Shown in pieces: positions 23,241 through 34,143 of a stretch of 64,000 nucleotides of DNA. Position numbers and translations under genes: made by a program. Below the pieces are notes generated by a model, which saw nothing but the letters and a program-made list of their open reading frames with translations, was not told where the DNA came from and searched no databases. Source of the stretch: Raphanus sativus. Taxonomy: Eukaryota > Streptophyta > Magnoliopsida > Brassicales > Brassicaceae. Numbering within the stretch: position 1 is the stretch's first letter; each line of letters opens with the position of its first letter. The stretch lies in assembly GCF_000801105.2 (NCBI RefSeq), contig NC_079515.1, forward strand, positions 19,429,407 to 19,493,406, read 5' to 3'.

Positions 23241-24284
23241 ATGGAAGAAATAAGATCAGCGATGGAACAGCAGATGGATCTGATGGCGGATCTGGTCCAC
23301 AAACTCTCCGGAGAGCTCCGTACCGGATTGCAACCTGCCTACGAGAATTTCATTGGTTTCTTCCACGCCATTGATTGGAAGGTGATGATCACTCTCTTTT
23401 CCCTTTTATTGATCCCATTTAGAATCAGTAGCGTTGCATTGTCAGGTATCGTAGGGTTGCATTTCATTCTGTAACATTGTTTTCGTCCAGGAACCTTGGA
23501 TTGTGGGATTAATGGCGTTTCATGCTCTGGTGCTAATTGTGACTCTTGTTTCGAGAAGGCATCTCAACTTCCACATGTTCTTGTTCTTATTGTCTTGTAA
23601 GCTCTCTTTCTCTTCTCTCTTAGACGTTTCTTTCTTTCGAGGGCCATTGAGTTAGTATACTAGATATAAAGGTCTCGGATTATGATATGACTAGACCAAT
23701 TTATAGTTTTTAAGCTTGGTGTTAATGATTAGCATCTCCCCGCGTGTGTAAAATGATAATGATCATCATGTGACCAAAACAATTGCAGTGGGTGGAGTTT
23801 ACTTTGCAGAGAGTCTCAACCGAGTCTTGAGAAAGAACTGGAAGAGCTTCTCAACTCAGAATTACTTTGACCCCCACGGAGCCTTCCTATCTGTTCTCTG
23901 GTCAGGACCACTTTTGGTCATTGCAATCATAATCCTGGTTTGTTTTTTTTCTAGTCTCTCTTAGTCTTTTCCCTTTCTTCTCTGCGTTAATACACAAAAA
24001 AATCTGACTTGTTTCATGAACCATATTTTTATTAGAAGTGCATAGATTACTAGCATGAGTTAGAACCATGACTAAGAAAGTGAGGATTTTAAGATTTGTT
24101 TCGTTTTTGGCTTGAGAACCAGTGAAATGTGGTGTTATTTAAGCATATGCTTATAATCTTATGGAAGTGTTCTTTTTTTTTTGGACAGATAAACACACTG
24201 TTCTCGCTTTGCTACCTTATTGTAAAATGGAAAAGAGCTGAGCTCAGGCATCGTGCAAGGCTTGCTCGTCCCAAGCAGGAATAA
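23241..24284 (+). CDS. TMEM18: TMEM18-like membrane protein
   Basis: Four exons in frame (23241-23381, 23491-23596, 23789-23937, 24189-24284) give 163 residues, the usual size of plant TMEM18. The protein begins MEEIRSAMEQQMDLMADLVH with an amphipathic N-terminus. Three or four hydrophobic segments follow: EPWIVGLMAFHALVLIVTLV, FHMFLFLLSLGGVYFAE, GPLLVIAIIILINTLFSLCY. The end is basic and nuclear-localisation-like (KWKRAELRHRARLARPKQE). In animals TMEM18 is a nuclear-envelope protein; its plant role is poorly known, and in Arabidopsis At1g34350 is the likely orthologue. The frame is open 24 bases upstream to a TTG at 23217, but the first ATG is 23241. Position between NAC017 and the PS1-like remnant matches the Arabidopsis order. 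Intact. Confidence 0.88.
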
Positions 24285-25090
24285 TAGATCCCAACTCTCT
24301 CTCTCTCTCTCTCTTTTTTTCTTTCTCGTATCACATCCTTTTTGTCACATATATGTATACTCTCCTCCCTCATTTTGCAATGCAAACTGTTAGTTTTCTT
24401 TTCTTTTTTCTTTTTCTTTTTTTTTTGTTAACAGCAAACAGTTAGTTTTCTATTTTATGTATTTCGTTTTGAAATGATTCTAACCAAACAAAACATAACC
24501 AAGCCACAAGCGGATACTGTGTCAGGTGACGATGGAGATGGACATCTGGATGTGTGACGTTTGAAGGAAGTGGTTCATCAGTCCTTAGTGAGTATTAGGA
24601 TAAGGAAATCAGATACACATTCATGGCTATATTGGCTCTTGGTTGCCATATTGACTTATGGAAAAGGATGATTCTATTCATTGAGCCAAGCTCTTGCTTT
24701 ATACAACATACATAGTAGATATTTACGGAAGCATATATACGAGAGTTATGGTGATTGACTAAGAGAATATATTCTCATGAAAAATTTAACTGGATGCAAA
24801 AATATTATTATTATATTAAATATCTTAAAATTTTATTTACATAAAACCTATATAATTTTTAAACCAAAAATACAGTTAAAATTTAATAATCATGTGTATA
24901 TATATATGTAATTAAAAACTTAGTTATTTATCAAATATTTTGCATTCTATATTTCTAATCAATATATGTTTTTATCAAATGTTTTGCATTCTCTATTTCT
25001 AATCAATATATGTTCTTTTAAAAAAATAGATTGATCAATAAATTGTAGCTAGGTGCAATTGCATACTTACATAAGGTAGATCCGCTCCTG
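24285..25090. other. TMEM18 3' flank and intergenic DNA
   Basis: CT-rich sequence just after the stop (24296-24330) is probably 3' UTR. A 43-bp segment around AATCAATATATGTT is tandemly repeated at 24930-25020. No gene seen. Confidence 0.4.
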
Positions 25091-25487
25091 ACTTTATATT
25101 TTTTTCTAACGCTGATTTATTATGATATTACAGTTATCAGGAAGATTACATAGACGATTCGACAACCGACAATACTATCTGTTTTATGAAGATCTACACT
25201 TAACTGCATCATCTGAGCCGTCCTATGAAGATCCACGTCTGGCCGGATTTACTTGCACCATGTTGCAGATCCCTTGTAATCCTTCCTTGCATAATCTGCA
25301 TAGTTGCATGTAATCATTTCTTCCATAATCTGCGTAGTTGCCTAATAAATCGCACTCTTTCCAGGACTTAAAACCAGAATTTGAGATAATCTGCAATAAA
25401 TTGCATAGTGTGGAGTCGAACTCCAGACGTGGATGTAAAAACCTTTAGACCTTAATCATTAGGCTACGGTGCTTACACACTTTATAT
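25091..25487 (-). mobile_element. tRNA-derived SINE
   Basis: A 9-bp duplication, ACTTTATAT (25091-25099 and 25479-25487), flanks a 379-bp body. On the minus strand the 5' end carries RNA polymerase III signals: an A box GTAGCCTAATGATTAAGG (complement of 25466-25449) and a B box GAGTTCGACTCC (complement of 25421-25410) about 30 bp further on. The 3' end is a run of seven A (complement of 25100-25106). Size and architecture fit Brassicaceae SINEs. The open frame 25122-25313 is not a gene. Confidence 0.8.
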
Positions 25488-26020
25488 ATTCATGTTTTCA
25501 GGTTAGATGTGGGTCAACAGATTATTGGGATTAGTTCTTAAATTCTTATTGAATCTGGTTTTGTTTGGATTAGTTTTAGATCTATTTTTTCTTAGTTGAA
25601 AGGTTTGAACCTATAAATGTGATCTGTAAATTTTTAATTTTTTTTTTTGTTAGAGTTTCTTACAAACTTATCTCAACATTTTTACTTGGCAGCGCAATCA
25701 CAAATATTTTTATAGCTTACCATATATTACAAGATTTCTAACCAACAGTTTTGACGTAGTATCTATTTTGCAAATGTAAAACAAGCAAAAAATATCAAAG
25801 ATTTTCTTTTATAGATAAGATCTTTAGCAATGCACATCCACTAGAACAAGAATTACATAATTATGGGAAAATATCTTTATATATGTTAATGTAAAATCTA
25901 TAAAGTTATATATATCGTTTTGATTAGGTATTAGCTTTAACTTTTGTTTCAGAATACATTGTACTATTGACCCTACAAAATTCCTAATAGAATCAACAAC
26001 TAGATGGGCTCATCAAAGAC
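25488..26020. other. Intergenic DNA
   Basis: AT-rich. No gene or element border could be supported. Confidence 0.4.
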
Positions 26021-26024
26021 TTCC

Positions 26025-26033
26025 TATAAATAC
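26025..26033 (+). promoter_or_regulatory. Probable TATA box of the S-protein gene
   Basis: TATAAATAC lies 55-63 bases before the ATG, leaving room for a 5' UTR of about 30 bases. This is the usual plant spacing for a short, tissue-restricted gene. Position and match only. Confidence 0.5.
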
Positions 26034-26087
26034 CACTACAACTAGTATTCGTAGAATACACTTTGAACTTAAAAAAGTATAGTAAAA

Positions 26088-26504
26088 ATGAAGAAATGGA
26101 AAGTTTATGTGGTGTTCATATTCCTATTCGTCCATTTGGCGGCATCGGCATCACGGGTGGAAAGTATTTTTGGGAGGAGAACAGTGAAGATTACCAATAA
26201 GCTTGGTGATGGCTTAAAACTAATACTCCATTGTAAGTCTAAGGATGACGATCTCGGTGTCCAAACTCTCGCACCGGATAGTAGTTGGTCATTCAAGTTT
26301 AAACCAGCTTTTTTCAGCAGCACACTCTTTTTTTGTAAGTTTACGTGGGCTGAAGAATCCCATTGGTTTGATATCTATGTTGATAACAGAGATCGTAGTG
26401 ATAATCCATGCTACTTATGTTCGTGGAATATAAACCGTAGTGATGCATGCAAATTTGACGAGAGTACCCACAGATTTGACCAATGTTATGATTGGAATAA
26501 GTAA
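26088..26504 (+). CDS. Plant S1-type self-incompatibility protein homologue (SPH)
   Basis: A single-exon gene of 138 residues, typical for the family. The signal peptide is MKKWKVYVVFIFLFVHLAAS with cleavage near residue 21, so the mature protein is secreted. The body shows S1-family features: VKITNKLGDGLKLILHCKSK with the first conserved Cys, DDDLGVQTLAPDSSWSFKFK, FFCKFTW and a late ..HWFDIYVDNRD segment. Six cysteines are in the mature part. In poppy, S1 homologues are pistil self-incompatibility ligands; in Brassicaceae the large SPH family is mostly of unknown function, often flower-expressed. A broken tandem copy lies 340 bp downstream. The reading frame is intact. Confidence 0.9.
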   Translation: MKKWKVYVVFIFLFVHLAASASRVESIFGRRTVKITNKLGDGLKLILHCKSKDDDLGVQTLAPDSSWSFKFKPAFFSSTLFFCKFTWAEESHWFDIYVDNRDRSDNPCYLCSWNINRSDACKFDESTHRFDQCYDWNK

Positions 26505-26844
26505 TTTATAAATATTTTTTCCTTATTTTATTACATTTCAGAAACCTGTTTTTTTTTCCGAAAATTGATGGTATTTTTGATTAAACTCTGAACTGTAATC
26601 ATATAGAATTATCCATATTTAGTGATAATTTACTTTGGATGCTTTTTCAGAAAAAAAAGTCCAAACAAAGTGAACCAAAATAAGACTGAAATCCATATTG
26701 CAAACCTTATATAAAGTTAATCCAACTTTAAATAAACAATGCATAAATATTGATATTCAACCATGAAGCATTAATATACTTTTGTTTCAATACAATGTAG
26801 TGAACCAATTACATATTTATATAAAAGAACAAATTATATTAGCA
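26505..26844. other. Spacer between S-protein gene and its broken copy
   Basis: Noncoding and AT-rich. The text around 26660-26830 resembles that around 27240-27390 (both contain versions of ATCCATATTGCAA and TAATCCAACTTT). The duplication that made the second copy therefore included its 3' flank. Confidence 0.5.
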
Positions 26845-27131
26845 ATCGTCTAGGTGGTGGCTTAACGTTAATCCTCTATTGTAAGTCTAAGAATAACGAT
26901 TTCGGTGTCAGAACTCTAGCACCGGATAGTTCTTGGTCATTTGATGTTAGACCAAAATTTTTGGAACAACCCTCTTTTATTGTCGTTTAATGTGGGTTCG
27001 AGAAGCACATTCGTTTGATATTTACAATGATTACAGAGATGGTGTTCACAAGAGTAACCCATGCGTTCATTGTACGTGAAATACAGAATACAATAGGCCG
27101 TGCATATTTAACGAAAATACCAAATGTATAT
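26845..27131 (+). pseudogene. Broken S-protein homologue (SPH) copy
   Basis: Reads NRLGGGLTLILYCKSKNNDF then GVRTLAPDSSWSFDVRPKF, clearly matching the intact gene upstream, but without a signal peptide or start. A frame change follows near 26960-26985, after which FDIYNDYRDG and SNPCVHCT are recognisable. An in-frame TGA replaces the Trp codon after CVHCT near 27077. A tandem duplicate that has decayed. Confidence 0.85.
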
Positions 27132-27407
27132 GAACTGGATATGTCTACTTTTTCATTATTTTAGATTTGATTAAACACTAAACCGAGATCATACAAAATT
27201 TACCATATTCATATTTTACATTGTATAGTATTTATTCATAAACATAATTTTTAGAAATAAATGGGAACACATTGAACCAAAATTAGTTTAAAATCCATAT
27301 TGCAACCCTTATAATATAAGACTAATCCAACTTTGAATGGACAATGGTAAATATTGATTTTAATTTTTCAACCAGAACCATAATATTACTTTGTTTCCAT
27401 GAATGTA

Positions 27408-28605
27408 CTAGGTGACCGGCCCGCACCATGTGTGGACAATGTACAGTTTCAAATTACGGTCAAAATAGTGCTCAGGTTTGGAAGTAACGGATTTTATATC
27501 ATAAGACCACCGTCTTTGGGATAAATCATCAGACACAGTAAATATGATGGTAGTCAATATTTTAAAAGGAGTAGATGGAACAAAGTAACTTCGGTATCAA
27601 GAGGTAGTTATTGTGTGTATGTATAATTACAATTTCCGAAAAAAATTATGTGTTTAAGAAGATTTTTTTTCCAAATCTATAATTAATAGTGTATAGTTAG
27701 AGACGTAACATATTTTATATTATCACTAATTAGAATTGGATGTTATATATGTTGTAATTATTTATTTTAGGTGAAAATTATTTTATACATAAATTTGACT
27801 CGTAAATTTTATGTAGACACATTAAAAGAAAAGATAATAAAATTGAAAATATTATCCATAAATTCTATAAAGTATGAAGCATAATTCTCGATAAAGAAAA
27901 CAACCTCAATGAGAGACCTGATAAAAAATCAGTTTCATTATGTAAGAAATTGGACGGATTAACATAATTTCAAAGATTTACAAATTTGTAAATTTAATTA
28001 AACAGAAAACAATATTAAATTGACATACCATGATCATGCCTTCAGAAAACTTTTTTCCGAAAATGAAATAGTATCGATCTTCATACTCATCACCACCTAT
28101 CTACCAAATACAAAAAATAAATAATTGTAACAATTTATATATTTTTTAAAATATATTGAAAAAAATAGATAACAATTACGTACCCTGTCTACGGAATATT
28201 TGAAAAACTTGTTTGTAGACAACATTCAATGTTTTTGTCTCCGGTTTCCTTTCTTTACCAGTTATTAGGATTTTTAATCCAGATCTCGACTTAACTCTTG
28301 AAAGTGCAACGTAGAGCTGACCATGAGAGAACACTGGCCTAGGCAGAAACAAACCAACACTTTCTAGTGTTTGACATTGACTTTTGTTGATGGTCATCGC
28401 GAAAGCCAATGTAACGGGAAACTGTCTTCGACGCATTCTGAAGGGAAACTTTGTGTCAGGTGGACTAACATACATTCTAGGAATCCAGACTTTGTCTCCA
28501 GCAATACTGTTTCCGGTTATAATTTTACCTTCTATCAAATGGGGGAGTAACTGAGTAACAATTAGTCTAGTACCATTGCATAAGCCATCTGCCAAATCCA
28601 ACTAT
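27408..28605 (-). mobile_element. 3' part of an autonomous-type Helitron
   Basis: On the minus strand the element ends CTAG (27411-27408) followed by T. A terminal hairpin (CCGCAC-CAT-GTGTGG, 27416-27430, one wobble pair) lies 5 bp from the CTAG end. Upstream on the same strand is the end of a Pif1-type helicase (28601-28176), as expected at a Helitron 3' end. At about 28605 helicase homology stops and PS1-like sequence begins. The Rep and N-terminal helicase parts are missing, so it is truncated or broken by rearrangement. Confidence 0.75.
28176..28601 (-). pseudogene. Helitron Pif1-like helicase, C-terminal fragment
   Basis: The 141-residue frame begins inside the conserved block DLADGLCNGTRLIVTQL. 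It continues with VWIPRMYVSPPDTKFPFRMR, RRQFPVTLAFAMTINKSQCQ (Pif1 superfamily-1 helicase motif V-like region) and HGQLYVALSRVKSRSGLKIL (motif VI). These are hallmark words of plant Helitron helicases, whose usual C-terminal tail is short. The ATP-binding motifs and the Rep nuclease domain are absent, so it cannot be active alone. Confidence 0.85.
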
Positions 28606-30985
28606 GGAGGCTGATGAATTTGATGTCAGAGGAGATATGGAGATCTGCTTCTGGATTTGATGTCAGAGATACTAAGTTTAACCACCAAGCAAGTAATGGA
28701 AATATCTGCTGAATCACTAGCTGAGTTTGAAAATCAAAGTCTCGTAAACGATAGAGAAACTGAGGTACCTCCCAGTTCCTGTCCTCTAGTTGACCGTGTG
28801 ATAGAAATTTCAACTGAAGTTGCCTGAGACCTCCTAGGTTCCTCTAACATACAAGAGTGAAGTTTCCATAGAGACTGATAGTGAGAACCTACAGGAAATA
28901 GGGCAGAGATCAGAATAAAAAACAGGGGAGCAGAGAAACTAAAAATCTATTTGATGATGGGAGGGAGCAGATAGTGTCATTCGGAGGACCTTGAACAGAG
29001 TGATACACAAATTTTCTTGTCATTAACAAATCTGAAACCAAAAACAGAATCGTCATTTTTCTCTGAGCGTTCTGAAGCCTGGAAATACTGATAAGGAGTT
29101 CTTATTTTCTTTAAAACCGATTGAAGAACTGCCTTCTTATTATACTGAGAGTCAAGAAAACCAGACCACGCAACCACATGGTAAAAGAGATCAAGAACTG
29201 TCTCAGATGAATAGTTCCAGGAGCGGTAAAAGCTGCTTTTGTTCCATTACTTGAAGCCTCAGGTTGTTTTGCATTTGAACTGGCTGCCGAGTTTGAGATT
29301 ATGAGTCCTCGTCAAGAAGTCAGCGAAAAGATAGGGTTTGTAACAGAGAAAATACAGGAAGCATCTGCCGAACCACTATCTAAAGCTGACGTTCAGAGTC
29401 ACGAAGAGAATGAAGTTACTGAGGTCTTTAGGCCAGTCAAGTATTTTCCTCTCCTCAAATTGAGCCAAAGTTAATAGGAGATGCCCGAGGCCACTTAGAC
29501 TCTGAAGTACCCAATAGTCAGAACCTACATAAAGAAAGCAACAGAGAAACCAGGATCAATCCAAACGAAGTCAGTATAGTAGTATTTGATTGTTAGTTCG
29601 CTGGAATATATCCAAAGTCTATCTGAAGAATCTTGCAGGAGATCAGAAGAAAATATCAGCAATGAGCAGAGAGACTGAACAAATATTTGATGATGGGAGA
29701 AGCTCGTGCCATTCAGAGGAGCAAAAACAGAGTGGTACACAAAGTTTTCTTGTTAACACCAAATCAGGAATCCAAAAGAAATATTTCATTTGGATCTGGG
29801 ACATCTGAAAGAATCTTACTACCTAATCGAAGTAGAGGGAGAAGGAAGCACTGATAAGGAGGTTTCATTTCCTTCTACATTGGCTGCAGAAACATTTGAG
29901 GATACAAAACCAACAAAAAAAACTGCCTTTTGATTATACTGGGAGTCGACAAAACCAGACCTCTCAAACACCGGCTGTTACAGATGATGTATTGTATGAG
30001 ATGGATAGGTCAAGAAGCTCCTCGAGACGATTGAGCACAAGCAACATTTGGTCTTGGAGAGGAAAAACTGATTCTATTCTCCAGGTTCGTACCAACAAGG
30101 GTGAAAGAAAGCAAAAACAGAATGGGAAACCAAAAGCCTTGTTGCAGAGAAAACAGACTCTAATTATCTGAAACTAGAACCACAGATCTTTACTCCTGAT
30201 AAGGAGAATCTTACCCCAAACTCTCATATGCAAAAACGCTTGCGAGAAGTTGGTGAGATTAAGGATACTAAAGGATCCTCCTCTAAAGCAATGAGTAAAA
30301 AAAAAAACGTGAACGAGCGCCTTTTCAACATCTGCTTGAAAAATCTTACCCAAACTCTCATTATGTGACCTACATGTGGAAGAAAACGTGATGGTCGAAA
30401 CAGGAACAATATGTTCACTGCATGAGCAGCAACTCAAATATAGCGAACGAGCCTGTGGCACAGAAGAAGAAAGCTGAACGAGCTCCTTTTCAACATCTGA
30501 TTGAAAATCTTCTTCCCAGAGCCAATCATACATTGAGGCTGCTTCTATTGTAGTAGCATGAAACAACATTTCTGGGGGGCATTCGGTCGTCTTCTGTAAG
30601 TCATTATCAATTTGATTGTCCTCGATTCTTTTTGTAGTCCTTGTCGTAACCATAAGTTCTCTGTGTGTTTTAGAACCTTTCTGATGGTAAGAACAAGATG
30701 AGCTGGACCATTGTGTTGGAAATTTCTTCCCTCCTAAACAAAGAATCTCGGAAACTATTGCACCTACTACAAGGTCTCAAGAGGACACATATGGTCGTAC
30801 CAACCATAAAACCATACACTGATAATAATTTTTGTCTTCACTTAGCGCCTAAAATCCATTGCTTGTTAAACGTTTTTGTGTTATCTCAGATTTTATTCAT
30901 CACCTCAATAGAGTCTTTCATACTCATATCTTACAGGCAATACTCATACACTGATAATAATTTTTGTCTTCACTTAGCGCCTAAA
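28606..30985 (+). pseudogene. Remnant of a PS1-like FHA/PINc-domain gene
   Basis: Decayed plus-strand coding sequence with many stops and frame changes. Recognisable pieces are IFTPDKENLTPNSH then KRLREVG (30177-30260), followed by GSSSKAMSKKK, and a PIN-like start LEISSLLNKESRKLLHLLQG then THMVVP (about 30716-30803). Two diverged copies of a ~750-bp acidic, Ser/Thr-rich unit occupy about 28640-29200 and 29290-29960. This fits the long middle region plus C-terminal PINc domain of PARALLEL SPINDLE1 (At1g34355), which lies next to the TMEM18 gene in Arabidopsis. PS1 sets spindle orientation in male meiosis II. The FHA domain was not found: the Helitron fragment sits where the 5' part should be. 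The assignment rests on remembered family features and position. Confidence 0.55.
30813..30985. repeat. 94-bp templated insertion between 41-bp direct repeats
   Basis: An identical 41-bp sequence starting CATACACTGATAATAA and ending GCGCCTAAA occurs at 30813-30853 and 30945-30985. Between and slightly overlapping them, 30853-30946 is identical over 94 bp to 33391-33484, the end of an intron and first bases of an exon of the TMEM135-like gene. Confidence 0.9.
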
Positions 30986-31998
30986 TACAAACCATAAAAC
31001 CATATACATTGCCCAACGGCAAGGCTGCAAATGCATATGGCAGATGAACCGAGTATACAGATTTGGAAGAACTGTCTCTGTGAAAACATAAGTTCTAGTA
31101 GTCTTAGGATAAACCAACATTGCCTCTGACTCTGAATTTTCTTTGATCATTCAGATTTATGTTTCTCATATGAATCAATGACTTCTTGACAATATTTGCA
31201 TTTCATCTCTTTTATTAAAATCAAATAGAACGTAAAAGTTTAATAGATAGAAAATTATATAGAAGACAAACAATTTTAATCATAGTCATCATCTTTGAAC
31301 ATGGTGGTGATAGTTTTTCTGAATATGGTGTTGGTGATTGGAGAAAAAGATTTTTGTTACTAAAGCCTTTCAAAAAATTGGAACCGAGAATTCAATTTAT
31401 GTGTCATGATTTAATTGAGAAAATAACATGTGCTTTGATATATAAAAGACAGAAAAGATCCACTAAGATAGAAAATATAGTAGGTATTCATGTTTTCAAT
31501 AGGATTTGGATTGGTTATAGTAACAACTACATAAAGAAAGTGCTAGGTATTCATGTTTTCAATAGGATTTGGATTGGTTTTCATCGGATAATTTTTTTAC
31601 ATATAAATATTCATAGAGGATTTTGTTTAGGTTTCAATTCAATGTTCTCTGTTTTTTTTTTTCCAGATAAAAAGACCATGACTACCAAAAACCTTATCAC
31701 AACCATACTTCCATTGTAACGGTTACCCAGGCAGAAGAATCAACGGTTACCCAGGTAGAAGAATGAAGAGATTCGGAACAAAAAGCAACTGACACGTGTC
31801 AATCAAACCTTGACAACTGTATACTCTCGGTGACTCCAAAATTTGATTCGCTGTGTTGCTCGCTCTCTTCGTCAGTCTCTTATAGCTTTTCCTGTTGCTC
31901 CTTCCCCTTTTGTCTTTTTTTTATTTCAAACGCCCGACCGAACCCAATTTCCCACCCAGAGCTCACCTATCCGATCAACCCTTATTCTCCCCGACGTC
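30986..31998. other. TMEM135-like upstream region
   Basis: No gene recognised. A 33-bp segment beginning GGTATTCATGTTTTC is repeated with a period of 63 bp at 31484-31516 and 31547-31579. The CCCAGG-containing phrase CGGTTACCCAGG repeats at 31719-31730 and 31743-31754. The last 150 bases are probably 5' UTR. Confidence 0.5.
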
Positions 31999-34143
31999 AT
32001 GTCACCCTCTCGCCACACGGCAAACGGTTCTCACTGCTCATGCGTCATCGATGGAACCGCCGGCGATGATTCCGGGGAACCGTTTGACCTTACATGCAAT
32101 CACTGCAATTCGACAAAACCCGATCTCTCCTCCTCCTCTTGCTCTCCCTCTGGATCAAAATCGGAGAAGCTGCGTAGAATCATCGTCGCTTCCATCAAAG
32201 CCTTCTCCATAGGTACTGGGATTAAAGGTGGATTAGCTGTTTTCTCCATCTTTGCTCGTCTGGCTCGACGTAGATCTTCTTCTCTATCCAGGTATATTCT
32301 GAAAATAATAAACCGGAATTCGAATTTTTTTTTTTTGGTTGATTTGATTTTGGAATATATCGGTTTAGGAGAACCGGTGATTTCACGAATAGTGAAGCTA
32401 TTTCCATGGGGATTAAGGAAACTCTAAGATACGGTCTGTTTTTGGGAACCTTTGCTGGTACTTTTGTCTCTGTAGATGAAGCTATTTGTTCTTTGGCAGG
32501 AGACCAAAGGTATGTCCCACTTTCTTGATCTTTTTTTTTCTTTGAGTAGCCAAAAGTAGCTTCAAGTGTTTGATCAGTGTCAAGTGTTTTGTCTGAATTT
32601 CCCAGAACTGCAAAATGGAGGGCCCTTTTTGCTGGTTTAGTGGCTGGGCCATCGATGCTTCTCACGGGACCAAACACACAGCACACGAGTTTAGCTGTTT
32701 ACATTTTTATGCGTGCTGCGGTTCTTGCGTCGCGGTGCGGCATTAAGAGCAAACGGTTTGGTTCAGTTTGCAAGCCGCTTACGTGGAAACATGGGGACTT
32801 GTTTCTCATGTGTCTCTCTTCTTCACAGATTTTGTATGTTATCTTTTTCTCCCTACAAATGATATCTAGGGGTTTGAATTTCATTCTCTTGTTAGTTGAT
32901 TTATGTGTGCGTTTTTTTCAGGTCTTCGTACATTTTAAAGCAAGAAAGTCTTCCTTCATCGTACAAATCTTTCCTTAACAAACAAGGTGGGAAGGATCTT
33001 TCTATCATACAAGGCGTTAAAGATATCGCAAGCGCCAAACCATTCACCAATTTAAGGGCAATTGAGAAATATTACAAGTCTGTTGGAGTTGATATCAAAC
33101 TTGATCCTAACATGAAAGTCCCCTGTTCGGTTAGTTGAACATTGTATTCTTTTGTTCTATCAATAGAAAGCATCACATGCTATTAATCTTGTAGAAAAGT
33201 TTTACTTAAAAACTTATGTTGTTTCTTGTAGATAATTCATGGAAAAGAGTCATGTACTAAGCATGCTCTTACATTTTTCCTTCAAGCATACAAGAGGGCT
33301 TTACCTGTCTATGTCCCTGTCTACTTGATCCCAGCGCTTATAGTCCATCGTCAAGACCTGCTAAAAAAGTAATAGTTTTGTTTCGCCTAGAATCCATTGC
33401 TTGTTAAACGTTTTTGTGTTATCTCAGATTTTATTCATCACCTCAATAGAGTCTTTCATACTCATATCTTACAGGCAATACTCAATACTCGGTAAGGGTC
33501 TTCTTGGCACGGCGAGATCAAGTTTGTTTCTCTCTACTTACTGCACTTCTTCCTGGTCAGTTAGAATCAAATCTTTTAAAGCTCTTCATATCATCAAAAC
33601 CTAAAACATAGTCAGCCTGTCGGCACTTCAGCAAATTTTTTTTTTGTGTTGTTTCACTTAATGCGTAAACGTATACCGTCTCCTATAATTGTCTTAACCA
33701 GGGCTTGGACTTGCCTGCTTTTCCGGACATTCGAGACATGCAGCATACCGATTGTGGCCATAGCAACGGTACAAACCAAATCTATTCACAACAACATACA
33801 CGTATGTAGCAATTTAACATTATAACCAAACCGTGAATTTTCGTTGCAGTTCCCAACAGGTCTGGCTTTAGCAATTGAAAAGAAAAGCAGAAGGATAGAG
33901 ATATCACTCTACTGCTTAGCGAGGGCAATAGAGAGCTTCTTCACATGCATGACAGATGCAGGATACATTCGACCGCCCAAGATTCTAAGAAGGGCAGATG
34001 TGGTCGTGTTCAGCGTTTCGACTGCCGTTATAATGCACTGCTACGCGCAGGAAAGAGAAGTGTTTCGATCAAAATATTTGAACGTCCTAGATTGGGTTTG
34101 CGGTGTTCCTCCTCCTCCTCCTCCTCCTTGTGAAAAAGCATAG
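31999..34143 (+). CDS. TMEM135-like membrane protein
   Basis: Eight exons in frame: 31999-32291, 32369-32509, 32606-32833, 32922-33129, 33232-33368, 33475-33555, 33702-33768, 33850-34143, giving 482 residues. The N-terminus holds CNHCNSTKPDLSSSSCSP, then basic and Ser-rich sequence. Several hydrophobic helices follow, for example LRYGLFLGTFAGTFVSVDEA, WRALFAGLVAGPSMLLTG, YVPVYLIPALIVH and SIPIVAIATFPTGLALAIEK. The pattern with a Tim17-like glycine-rich helix pair fits the TMEM135 family, which animals place in mitochondria and peroxisomes. In Arabidopsis At1g34630 is the likely counterpart. The C-terminus has a run of seven prolines (VPPPPPPPCEKA). The start ATG gives the longest frame compatible with the family. 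Intact, though part of intron 5/exon 6 has been copied upstream. Confidence 0.85.

Noticed and set aside
25385..25470. Possible tRNA gene (A and B boxes)
   Set aside because: The boxes belong to a SINE with target-site duplication and A-tail; no cloverleaf with a proper acceptor stem can be formed.
30174..30653. 159-residue minus-strand open frame
   Set aside because: It is antisense to the PS1-like coding remnant, which has recognisable protein words on the plus strand.
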